A DNA stretch of 64,000 nucleotides, from the NCBI GenBank assembly GCA_963676865.2, contig CAXXSS010000004.1:247851-311850 (forward strand), in the 5' to 3' direction. Within the stretch, counting starts at the first letter, position 1; the number at the start of each line of letters is the position of its first letter. This document shows, in pieces, positions 10,163 to 16,852 of this stretch. The DNA is from JAAYUD01 sp963676865 (GTDB lineage: Bacteria; Bacteroidota; Bacteroidia; Bacteroidales; Bacteroidaceae). Both the position numbers and the translations under genes were made by a program. Under the pieces are notes generated by a model. The model saw nothing but the letters and a program-made list of their open reading frames with translations. It made no database searches and was not told the DNA's origin.

Positions 10163-10612
10163 ATGAAAACACTAGTAGCGTATAACGCATACATTACCCT
10201 TAAAGGGTTAAAGATGAATGAAGCCTCTGATGAGACGTTGACGAAATTATGGGAAAACATCCTCGCCCTTGCGCCTGTATCTGAAGAACTTGAAAAAGCC
10301 GAAAAAATAGCTAAAGAAAGTCTCGAAGACGAAGAGTTCAAAAAAATGCAAGAACGCGGTCAACGCCTACACGGGAAAATGACTAAACAAGGCATGAAAG
10401 AAACTCCCGAAGACGTTATTGAGGGCGATGAGCTTCGCAAATACTTTGATGCTCACAATAAAAAGGGAGAAGAGTTCTTTGCGAAAACACATGATAAAGA
10501 AGTGAAGATCGCACTTAAAAAAGTAAATGTAAAAGAGCTCATGAAACTCATGAAGCTGAATGATAAAACCCTCGGAGACCTCGAAAAGCTCCAGATAATG
10601 ATAGGGGAGTAA
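10163..10612 (+). CDS. Charged coiled-coil hypothetical protein
   Basis: A 149-residue, Lys/Glu-rich, mostly helical protein with a likely coiled coil through its middle. There is no signal peptide. It lies directly upstream of the holin gene (4-base gap). The family is not recognised; the charge pattern suggests an assembly or chaperone role, but nothing shows this directly. Confidence 0.55.
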   Translation: MKTLVAYNAYITLKGLKMNEASDETLTKLWENILALAPVSEELEKAEKIAKESLEDEEFKKMQERGQRLHGKMTKQGMKETPEDVIEGDELRKYFDAHNKKGEEFFAKTHDKEVKIALKKVNVKELMKLMKLNDKTLGDLEKLQIMIGE

Positions 10613-10616
10613 TAAA

Positions 10617-11084
10617 ATGTTATTTATCTCGTATCTTCTTTCGGGAGATAATGCAAAAATAGCCGTGTGGTTGCTTGTTGCTGCCGCATTGGCTTTTCCC
10701 CCAAATATTGCAAGCCTTATCGACCTCATTACAGGCATTAAAGCAAGTAAACGATTAGGGAACTTTAAAACAACTTCATACGGACTTCGTCAAACGATAA
10801 GTAAAGACAGAGACTACATGATGTACTTCTTCCTTATGTTCCTTATCGATTGCTGTCTCTCGTTCTTCATTAACTTTCCGGTGATGTGCATTCTATGCGC
10901 CATTGCAGAAACAATTATTGAGGTAATTTCTATTCGAGAAAACATGCAAAAAGGGCGTACAGACACACACGATCCAATAGCCCTGATGCAAAGCATTGCC
11001 ACCGCTTACGGTCAAGACAAAGCCGATAAAATCTTCAATATCCTTAAACAAAAAGAGGACAATAGCAATGAGAATAACGGTTGA
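10617..11084 (+). CDS. Holin-like membrane protein, phage L
   Basis: 155 residues with hydrophobic helices near 15-38, 68-86 and 87-105, separated by a basic loop and followed by a polar charged tail. This layout fits phage holins. It overlaps by 17 bases the DUF5675-type lysis gene, and a spanin-like gene follows. The holin would permeabilise the inner membrane at the end of infection. Family membership is inferred from topology and neighbourhood. Confidence 0.7.
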   Translation: MLFISYLLSGDNAKIAVWLLVAAALAFPPNIASLIDLITGIKASKRLGNFKTTSYGLRQTISKDRDYMMYFFLMFLIDCCLSFFINFPVMCILCAIAETIIEVISIRENMQKGRTDTHDPIALMQSIATAYGQDKADKIFNILKQKEDNSNENNG

Positions 11085-11478
11085 CAGGTTTTGGCAGAAA
11101 GACACGTATACCATCGGAAAGATGGCCATTGATGGAAAAGACTTCTGCAGCACGCTTGAAGATAAAGTCAGAGACTTGACAAAAGAATCGAAAGTCTTCG
11201 GAAAGACGGCTATTCCCGCTGGAACTTACCGAGTAACGATGAGCTACTCGCCTAAGTTCAAGCGAATAATGCCTCTTGTTAATAATGTTCCCCAATTCGA
11301 TGCTATCCGTATTCATCCGGGCAATAGGGCTGAAGATACGGAAGGTTGTATCTTGGTTGGAGAAAATACCGTTATAGGCGGTCTGACTAATTCACGCAAG
11401 TGGTCTGATGAGTTGAATAAACGCATTCAAGATGCATTTGCCAATAAAGAAGACGTTTTGATCACCATTCATAATTGA
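11068..11478 (+). CDS. DUF5675-like probable lysis protein
   Basis: A 136-residue protein; the ATG at 11068 inside the holin 3' end is the likely start. Its core has the arrangement IRIHPGN...TEGCILVG (about residues 83-102), which I recognise from DUF5675 proteins found next to holins in Bacteroidetes phages. The His...Gly-Cys arrangement recalls L,D-transpeptidase-like active sites, but this likeness is only by eye. Its place between holin and spanin-like genes argues for a role in cell wall lysis. Phage R uses an unrelated endolysin at 63.3 kb. Confidence 0.65.
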   Translation: MRITVDRFWQKDTYTIGKMAIDGKDFCSTLEDKVRDLTKESKVFGKTAIPAGTYRVTMSYSPKFKRIMPLVNNVPQFDAIRIHPGNRAEDTEGCILVGENTVIGGLTNSRKWSDELNKRIQDAFANKEDVLITIHN

Positions 11479-11482
11479 TGAT

Positions 11483-11641
11483 ATGAAACACATAAAAGTG
11501 TCTTTTGAAGTTAATGTCGGCGAATGGCCCGAAACGAGGCTGACAAAAGAGTTTATCAGAAAGCAAGTTGATCACATAATTGAAGTCACGTTAGATGCTT
11601 TCGATGAGACGATTCACAACGTGGAAATTAAAGAAGAGTAG
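11483..11641 (+). CDS. Small 52-residue lysis-cassette protein
   Basis: The frame encodes 52 residues with an N-terminal beta segment and an acidic helical C-terminus. It sits 4 bases after the DUF5675-like gene and 2 bases before the spanin-like gene, filling the gap exactly, which supports real coding. The function is unknown. Confidence 0.5.
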   Translation: MKHIKVSFEVNVGEWPETRLTKEFIRKQVDHIIEVTLDAFDETIHNVEIKEE

Positions 11642-11643
11642 TC

Positions 11644-12219
11644 ATGGACTTAACTTCTTTTTTATTGATTCTAAAAAGATACATCATCTTTATAGGACTA
11701 ATTGTAGCGATCGTCCTTTTGACTAAATCCAATATTTCGCTTCGAAAAAAAGCGGAACGTAACGAGCGTAATGTGGAAATTCTGACGGACAGTCTGCATA
11801 GGCGTTTACTACATGATTCTCTGCCTACTGTTAGTGGCGGAGTAATCGTATTGACAAAAGCGCAATTCAAGGAGACGCAAAAGCAAACCACTAAAATCGC
11901 AAAAGAATTGGGTATAAAGCCAAAGGACATCACTGCAGCTGCCGATATTTCAACAAAAACCGAAGGTACTATCAAATATGTACTAAAGGATTCCACTTTT
12001 GATTACAAAGATAAATGGTGTCATTTCCGTGCATCAACGAAAGATAGTACTTTCTTTTACGCCGTGCACGATTCGTTATCTCTTATCGTGAATCGAGTCT
12101 ATAAACATAAATTTCTCTTTTTGCGATGGGGATTGAAAGGGTATAATATTACTGTAACCAATTTTAATCCGAAAAGTTCAGTTGAGTACTTGAAATACAT
12201 TGAAGTAGGAAAAAAATAA
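11644..12219 (+). CDS. Spanin-like membrane-anchored protein (Rz-type)
   Basis: 191 residues with one N-terminal transmembrane helix (about residues 12-27), then a charged likely coiled coil and a periplasmic C-terminal domain. This is the topology of inner-membrane spanins, which disrupt the outer membrane in the last step of lysis. It follows the holin and the putative lysin and ends at a strong terminator. No separate lipoprotein partner was seen. A link to the DUF6549-type family of Bacteroides phages is possible but not checked. Confidence 0.65.
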   Translation: MDLTSFLLILKRYIIFIGLIVAIVLLTKSNISLRKKAERNERNVEILTDSLHRRLLHDSLPTVSGGVIVLTKAQFKETQKQTTKIAKELGIKPKDITAAADISTKTEGTIKYVLKDSTFDYKDKWCHFRASTKDSTFFYAVHDSLSLIVNRVYKHKFLFLRWGLKGYNITVTNFNPKSSVEYLKYIEVGKK

Positions 12220-12254
12220 AAAAGGCGTACGATTAAAATCGTGCACCTTTTTTG
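12220..12254. terminator. Bidirectional terminator between lysis genes and integrase
   Basis: A hairpin with core arms ACGAT/ATCGT, a flanking GG/CC pair, an A run on the left and a T run on the right, so it can stop both the rightward lysis operon and the leftward integrase transcript. Confidence 0.7.
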
Positions 12255-12268
12255 TTGTATGTTGTAAC

Positions 12269-13495
12269 TTACATATCTTTGATTATGTTCGGAAACTGCT
12301 TAATCAACTTTTCATTGTGTTCACCTATGTTTTTTCGAAAGTAATGCTCGGTCGTAGATATTGATTTGTGCCGAAAATGTCTTTGTAACTCTTGGGTGTT
12401 AAACCCACTATTTATTAACGCTACAGCACCGGAATGCTTAAAGCTGTATAGCTTGTACATTGAAGATAAATTTAGGTTTTCTCTTATACAATCAAAACGA
12501 TATCGAAAAGTGTTTTTGCCTAAATGCTCAATACCGGGTACTCCTTCTTTTCCGAACACATAATAGTTGACCGGATAATCATTCAGATGATAAATATTGA
12601 TCATATCATTATATAACTGATCGGGGATATCTACCGATTCCCGCTGTCGATTCTTAGCTAGGTCCTTCCGGATCACGATAAAATGGCCGTCAAAGTTGAT
12701 ATCGCCAATTTTCATGAGTCTTAGTTCCTGACCTGGGCGAATTGCACAATAAAACTGCATCAGGCACACGAGCCAAAGTTGCGGAGCTGTTACCACCATA
12801 TAATCATGCAGTCTCTGCATCACTTCAACAGGAATAGGAACAGGCGCTTCGTCAACGACATCTCCAATTCGAGGGATATTATACACCGGATTCCTTTCGA
12901 TGATTCCTTTCGTGTATTTCAGATAATCGAAGAAATTATAAAGAATCTGTTTATACTTCACAATCGTGCGTCGGCTGACATGATTTTTATTATATATGAA
13001 TCGGAAGAAATCACAGACCATCTCATTAGTCCAATCACCTACATATATAGATGTATAGGATTTCTCTTCGCACCAATCAGCAAAGATGCGCAACTTCGAC
13101 TTATAAGTAGTATAGGAGTGGGCTATTACTTCCTGTTGCTTTCGACTGAGAAATTCAGATAGATAAGTTCTGATAGTTACTTTTGAAATTCGCTTGTTTC
13201 CAAAAAGCCTCTTAGTGGAATCATACAATAATTCATCTGTATATTCAACCTTTTCAGAGGACTGACAAGGCAATTCGTGACGGATAATCTTTTTTTCAAG
13301 TTCCATCATTACCTTTTTGCAGTAAGTTGTGCGCTGTTGTAGGTCATCAACGGTGTTAATTCCCTCTGAATAACGCATGCGCTTCTTTTTACCTGTCTTT
13401 AAGTCTAAAACAGAGTATTCAATGTACCATTTTTTGGATAAATCACCACCGAAATCATGTAACGACGGTGCAATGTAATCTGATTTTTTTGTCAT
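12269..13495 (-). CDS. int: Tyrosine recombinase, phage integrase
   Basis: A 408-residue tyrosine recombinase with an N-terminal arm/core-binding part (to about 215) and a catalytic domain. Visible catalytic residues: R253 (AIRPGQELRLM), K281 in the beta hairpin, K353-H354 (LYSFKHSGA), H376 and Y385 (TTEHYF). The box II position that is usually Arg is Lys here, as I recall from other Bacteroidetes integrases. It is read leftwards, its start lies 123 bases from a tRNA-Pro 3' fragment, and it is convergent with the phage L lysis genes. By geometry it belongs to phage L: on the tRNA strand the order is tRNA end, then int, then phage L. Confidence 0.9.
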   Translation of the reverse strand: MTKKSDYIAPSLHDFGGDLSKKWYIEYSVLDLKTGKKKRMRYSEGINTVDDLQQRTTYCKKVMMELEKKIIRHELPCQSSEKVEYTDELLYDSTKRLFGNKRISKVTIRTYLSEFLSRKQQEVIAHSYTTYKSKLRIFADWCEEKSYTSIYVGDWTNEMVCDFFRFIYNKNHVSRRTIVKYKQILYNFFDYLKYTKGIIERNPVYNIPRIGDVVDEAPVPIPVEVMQRLHDYMVVTAPQLWLVCLMQFYCAIRPGQELRLMKIGDINFDGHFIVIRKDLAKNRQRESVDIPDQLYNDMINIYHLNDYPVNYYVFGKEGVPGIEHLGKNTFRYRFDCIRENLNLSSMYKLYSFKHSGAVALINSGFNTQELQRHFRHKSISTTEHYFRKNIGEHNEKLIKQFPNIIKDM

Positions 13496-13531
13496 TTTAA
13501 TTAGTTTTTTCGAGTCGCATCGTATAACTAA

Positions 13532-13578
13532 TTATCAATGTCTTATCAATTATCAGATTTTGCTTTATCAAATTATCG
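13532..13578. promoter_or_regulatory. TTATC direct repeats, candidate integrase arm sites
   Basis: TTATCA or TTATCG occurs at 13532, 13543, 13551, 13565 and 13573, between int and the tRNA-Pro core. A 31-bp inverted repeat with arms ATCGCT/AGCGAT (13575-13605) follows. Clustered short direct repeats beside a core site are typical of arm-type integrase or accessory-factor sites; the role is inferred. Confidence 0.45.
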
Positions 13579-13617
13579 CTCACAAACCATTGATTTGCAA
13601 GCGATTATTTTAATTTG

Positions 13618-13660
13618 TCGGGGTAGCCAGATTCGAACTGACGACTTCCTGCTCCCAAAG
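13618..13660 (-). other. tRNA-Pro(TGG) 3' fragment, prophage attachment core
   Basis: On the minus strand the 43 bases run from the anticodon loop (TTTGGGA) through anticodon 3' stem, variable loop, T arm and acceptor 3' strand to the discriminator A. The 5' half is missing: pairing to the anticodon stem stops directly upstream of the loop. This is the 3' core left at a junction when elements integrate in a tRNA gene with crossover in the anticodon loop. Phage DNA lies on both sides, which fits tandem prophages. An intact tRNA-Pro is predicted beyond the right end of the window. Confidence 0.8.
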
Positions 13661-13691
13661 TAAACACTCCACCTATATAAATTGTTTATAA

Positions 13692-14018
13692 TCAAGCATT
13701 TATAATCTTGCTAAAATTCTCTTGCAGGGATTTCCCTATTTCAACACGCATTTTAGCCCTCTCATCCTCCTCGTAAAACTCACCATTGCCGGTCAAAAGA
13801 TACTTTGTAGAAACACCGCAGCATTGATTAAGATACGCCATCCAAGACGGTTTGAATCTATTACCGACTAGGCTATCCTTTGCACTATAAAAATTCCTCT
13901 TATTGATTCCGAACTTTGTCGTGAACGTCTGACGTCCACGTATCTTTTTATCGACGATACAACGGTCTATTGCATCAAAAAACCTCCTTTGTATTATTTC
14001 ATCATCTTCTTTATCCAT
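13692..14018 (-). CDS. HTH regulator-like protein next to attachment core
   Basis: 108 residues. The central part (about 30-78) resembles a phage repressor-type helix-turn-helix, and the STKYLLTGNGEFYEED tail is a pattern commonly seen after XRE-like domains in Bacteroidetes phage regulators. It is the last gene of the leftward lysogeny operon and the first gene of phage R beside the core. It may be a second regulator, for example of excision or of establishment. The role is inferred. Confidence 0.6.
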   Translation of the reverse strand: MDKEDDEIIQRRFFDAIDRCIVDKKIRGRQTFTTKFGINKRNFYSAKDSLVGNRFKPSWMAYLNQCCGVSTKYLLTGNGEFYEEDERAKMRVEIGKSLQENFSKIINA

Positions 14019-14022
14019 AATG

Positions 14023-14511
14023 CTATTGTTTTTTTATTGTTTCCATCAATAATTTGTATAATTTATATATGCGGTCTTGATATTTTTTAGATATTTCAAA
14101 ATCATTATATCCGGAATTAAAATGAATTCTCATAATGGAGATTTTTTCAGGCATTAATGAATCATCATTGCATACGAATGTAATTGGCTCTATGTGATCG
14201 TAATCTATTACGGTAATATACCGACTATTTATATAGCTCGTTATTTTTCCGTCATTCGATTTAAAATCAATCGTATTTCCTTTATCTATTCCTCCGCTTA
14301 CACCGTTTCTATATATAAGGTCAAATAGCCTATCTCCGTTATCATATCTGAAACGAAATCTAACTACTTTTGTCCAACTTGACGTTAAGTCACACCAAGA
14401 TGTGGTTATAAACTTCTTACCTGTAAAACCATCCGTCTTATTATCTATTATCTTTTGAGAATAGCACAGCATCGGGATGAATAACATAAAAGCAAAAACA
14501 ATTTTTTTCAT
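14023..14511 (-). CDS. Secreted hypothetical protein in lysogeny operon
   Basis: 162 residues beginning with a clear signal peptide (basic start, hydrophobic core to about residue 15, then CYSQ as cleavage region). The mature part is beta-rich and polar. It overlaps the upstream membrane-protein gene by 4 bases (ATGA type), so the two are coupled. Placement behind the repressor means it is probably made in the lysogen. A periplasmic or surface role such as superinfection exclusion is a reasonable guess; the family is not recognised. Confidence 0.65.
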   Translation of the reverse strand: MKKIVFAFMLFIPMLCYSQKIIDNKTDGFTGKKFITTSWCDLTSSWTKVVRFRFRYDNGDRLFDLIYRNGVSGGIDKGNTIDFKSNDGKITSYINSRYITVIDYDHIEPITFVCNDDSLMPEKISIMRIHFNSGYNDFEISKKYQDRIYKLYKLLMETIKKQ

Positions 14512-15272
14512 GATATATTAAATTTTGAATAAGAATCTTCTATTTTATTTCTAATGTCATTAATGTCTGATATACATTTTTCTTTGTTCTCCGTATCTAT
14601 CAAAGTAGAAATACATAAATCTATTTTCTTATAATCTTTTATCGTACAATTGTCTTTCGCCTTTTGGGTTTTCAAACTATTATACTTATCAAACCAATCT
14701 ACATGAATATATTTAGCCACCCTCACAATATTATTGTTTATTCGAATTGAAATATTTTCTCTTATTACCGATCTAGGAGGCATGTTTGAGATTTCGGTCA
14801 CAAAGTCGTATTTAGGTTTATTGCTCTCATTTTCATCCTCCCATTTCCAATAATCAAATACGTCTAAAATTCTTCCATTAAGAGTATCTATATTATCCGT
14901 TGTCTTTATTATATTTATGCTATCGTTGTATATACGTCTTCTGCTTTCAAATTCTATATCTCCTAAATAATTCTCGTTTTGTTTTATGCAATAATTTACT
15001 AGCTCTTCCTCTAGTATTACATATCTATCACCTTTTAATATTGCATCTATATATAAATCAAAAGATTTTTTATCTAGAGAACAGCGTTTCTGTATTGATT
15101 GAATATAATCTATTGAGTATTCTTTCATAACAGGACGGTTCTTTATCTTCTTGGATATCGGTAAATTTCTTATGGTTTCATCCGTTATTGATAATTTATC
15201 ACGAGTGCCATGCGGAGCAAACATTGCAATTGCTATGATTAATAATATTACTATACCGGCGATAGTTGTCAT
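14508..15272 (-). CDS. Membrane-anchored hypothetical protein in lysogeny operon
   Basis: 254 residues with one N-terminal transmembrane helix (about 3-19) and a large polar, helical remainder, presumably periplasmic or cytoplasmic depending on orientation. The family is not recognised. It lies 5 bases after the repressor and is coupled to the secreted protein downstream. Expression from the prophage is likely, so it is a candidate lysogenic conversion or exclusion factor. Confidence 0.65.
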   Translation of the reverse strand: MTTIAGIVILLIIAIAMFAPHGTRDKLSITDETIRNLPISKKIKNRPVMKEYSIDYIQSIQKRCSLDKKSFDLYIDAILKGDRYVILEEELVNYCIKQNENYLGDIEFESRRRIYNDSINIIKTTDNIDTLNGRILDVFDYWKWEDENESNKPKYDFVTEISNMPPRSVIRENISIRINNNIVRVAKYIHVDWFDKYNSLKTQKAKDNCTIKDYKKIDLCISTLIDTENKEKCISDINDIRNKIEDSYSKFNIS

Positions 15273-15277
15273 GATAG

Positions 15278-15649
15278 TTATTTTTTAGTTTGACTTTCAA
15301 TAATACCAATTAATCTATCTATTTGTTCTTGCGATTTTGTTATTTGCGTAGACTGAGAGCTTATAATATCCATAAATTTTTCTGTCTCCGAATTTACTTT
15401 ATTTTGATTTCCGGCTATTGCTATACTGTTTTCATAAGCCATAGCACTGTTATTTGCATCATCAAAAAAATATGCTGGACTTATATTAAAAAAATTAGAT
15501 ATTTTATTTAGAGTATCTAATTCGCATGAATCTCTCATGAATATTTTTCTTAATCCGGCATCAGTTATCTGTATATATGCGCATAAATCTTTCATCTTTT
15601 TGTTTTGATCTTTTAAAAGATGCTTCACTTTCTCCTGTATCATATACAA
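15278..15649 (-). CDS. XRE-type repressor, phage R lysogeny regulator
   Basis: 123 residues: an N-terminal helix-turn-helix (about residues 5-65, including KMKDLCAYIQITDAGLRKIF and the SPAYFF end of the domain) and a C-terminal helical coiled coil (about 85-120) likely used for oligomerisation. There is no RecA-dependent protease domain, so induction probably does not go through self-cleavage; the antirepressor at 22.3 kb could take that role. It is divergent from the early genes, with a repeat-containing operator region between. A second start, M3, is possible. Confidence 0.75.
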   Translation of the reverse strand: MYMIQEKVKHLLKDQNKKMKDLCAYIQITDAGLRKIFMRDSCELDTLNKISNFFNISPAYFFDDANNSAMAYENSIAIAGNQNKVNSETEKFMDIISSQSTQITKSQEQIDRLIGIIESQTKK

Positions 15650-15814
15650 CTATTGTTTTATTTAAAGGGCATTAATGTTTAAAAAATATTAAATATCAAA
15701 CTAAAGTATAGTTTTTATCAAACTAAAGTTTTATATTTGCATTGTTATTAAAAAACATAGAAACAAAAATAATAAAAAACATAATAGAAATAAAACTTTT
15801 AACAATAAAAAGCA
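15650..15814 (+). promoter_or_regulatory. Early operator/promoter region of phage R
   Basis: Two exact 14-bp direct repeats TATCAAACTAAAGT start at 15694 and 15716, 22 bp apart (two helical turns). The second also contains the inverted repeat AAACT-AA-AGTTT. A TAnnTTTG -7 box, TATATTTG, lies at 15732-15739 directly after the second repeat, pointing to the rightward early gene. Repressor binding there would block early transcription. Confidence 0.65.
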
Positions 15815-16045
15815 ATGACAGACTTTAGAACTGAAAAACAAAAGGAGCGCGCGGAAAGAGATAATCAATTGATCAACGATTACCGCAATTTGTTGAGCGA
15901 ACCGAACGCCTATCCGTTCGGAATCTATCGTAAACTCGGGACCAAATACAAACTTACCATACCGGGAGTTATTGGAGTGCTAAGAAGAAAAGGAGCATAC
16001 ATAAAAGGGGAGCAATACAATGAAAGGCAAGCGCAACAAATCTAA
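15815..16045 (+). CDS. Small early protein, possible HTH (cro position)
   Basis: 76 residues, charged N-terminal helix and a C-terminal part (IYRKLGTKYKLTIPGVIGVLRRKG) that could form a helix-turn-helix. It is the first gene after the early promoter and divergent from the repressor, the place of a Cro-like protein. It overlaps the next gene by 26 bases. The family is not recognised and the Cro role is positional. Confidence 0.55.
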   Translation: MTDFRTEKQKERAERDNQLINDYRNLLSEPNAYPFGIYRKLGTKYKLTIPGVIGVLRRKGAYIKGEQYNERQAQQI

Positions 16046-16244
16046 TGTAGTCGATTTAACGACGGCAATAATCCTATCTGCCGCTTCGATAGGAATGACG
16101 GTAAATGCTTGCATCAAGCCGTCCCCGATTCGCCCCGTTTCAATATCCTTATTAGGACTTACGGCGGTTGTATGTATAATCTATTTAATCACCACGGTAG
16201 CGAGTGGAAAAAGGAGATATAGAAATGATAGAGGTAGAGCCTAA
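16020..16244 (+). CDS. Small two-helix membrane protein
   Basis: 74 residues with two hydrophobic helices (about 12-30 and 42-62) joined by a short proline-containing loop, and a basic C-terminus. No family was recognised. The early position makes a host-membrane takeover or exclusion role possible. It overlaps genes on both sides. Confidence 0.5.
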   Translation: MKGKRNKSNVVDLTTAIILSAASIGMTVNACIKPSPIRPVSISLLGLTAVVCIIYLITTVASGKRRYRNDRGRA

Positions 16245-16419
16245 GGTGGCATTGAATGGAAAATATGGCATTAGTAAAGCTGCCGATCTACTAGGGATAC
16301 ATCGTAATTCATTACGGGAATACACCAAAGAGGGACGAATAAAATTCGGCATACACAAGACCAACAATAGGGTCTACTATTTCGGTCACGAGCTGGTGAA
16401 ATTTTGGAGAACATTTTAA
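16225..16419 (+). CDS. MerR/excisionase-like winged HTH protein
   Basis: 64 residues from the ATG at 16225, chosen because AAGGAGA lies at the right distance upstream; a GTG at 16204 would add 7 residues. The GISKAADLLGIHRNSLREYTKEGRIKFG segment is a MerR-type DNA-binding helix-turn-helix as in excisionases. Possible roles are early transcription control or prophage excision directed to the integrase. Confidence 0.65.
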   Translation: MIEVEPKVALNGKYGISKAADLLGIHRNSLREYTKEGRIKFGIHKTNNRVYYFGHELVKFWRTF

Positions 16420-16441
16420 CAACAATATTAACAACAACATT

Positions 16442-16837
16442 ATGACAAAGAAAACAAGAAGCAACACATCCCACCTAAGACTTAAAAAAGCTCTCGAGGA
16501 ATACAAATCGGATATAGAAAAGGGGAATCCGAGAACATGGACTTATTACGCTAAAGTCAATCACGTTTCAAATTGGTACACTTCTGCTATCAAGGGGATA
16601 GAGAACATTGAAATAACTGATGAATACGTGAAAGAAGTGCGTAAGGAAATGAACATGCAGGTTAAGAAATGTCAGGGCTTATTATCAGAAGATGCACAGG
16701 GCGTTGATGAACCGATAGCGGAGTTCTTGGGCAAATTTTCAGAAACGCAATGCATTGGCGCTATATGTAAATTTATCCGCAGCAGGGGATACGAGGTTAA
16801 AATATACGAGATAGAACGCAAAGAAATAACATTTTAA
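16442..16837 (+). CDS. Hypothetical early protein
   Basis: 131 residues, basic and helical at the N-terminus, with a C-terminal alpha/beta part (QCIGAICKFIRSRGYEVKIYEI). No family was recognised. It precedes the SbcC-like ATPase with a 15-base gap, so it may serve recombination or replication. Confidence 0.55.
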   Translation: MTKKTRSNTSHLRLKKALEEYKSDIEKGNPRTWTYYAKVNHVSNWYTSAIKGIENIEITDEYVKEVRKEMNMQVKKCQGLLSEDAQGVDEPIAEFLGKFSETQCIGAICKFIRSRGYEVKIYEIERKEITF

Positions 16838-16852
16838 AAACATAACAACATT

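Noticed and set aside
13618..13690. Complete tRNA-Pro gene
   Set aside because: Only the part from the anticodon loop to the 3' end is present; the 5' acceptor, D arm and anticodon 5' stem are absent.
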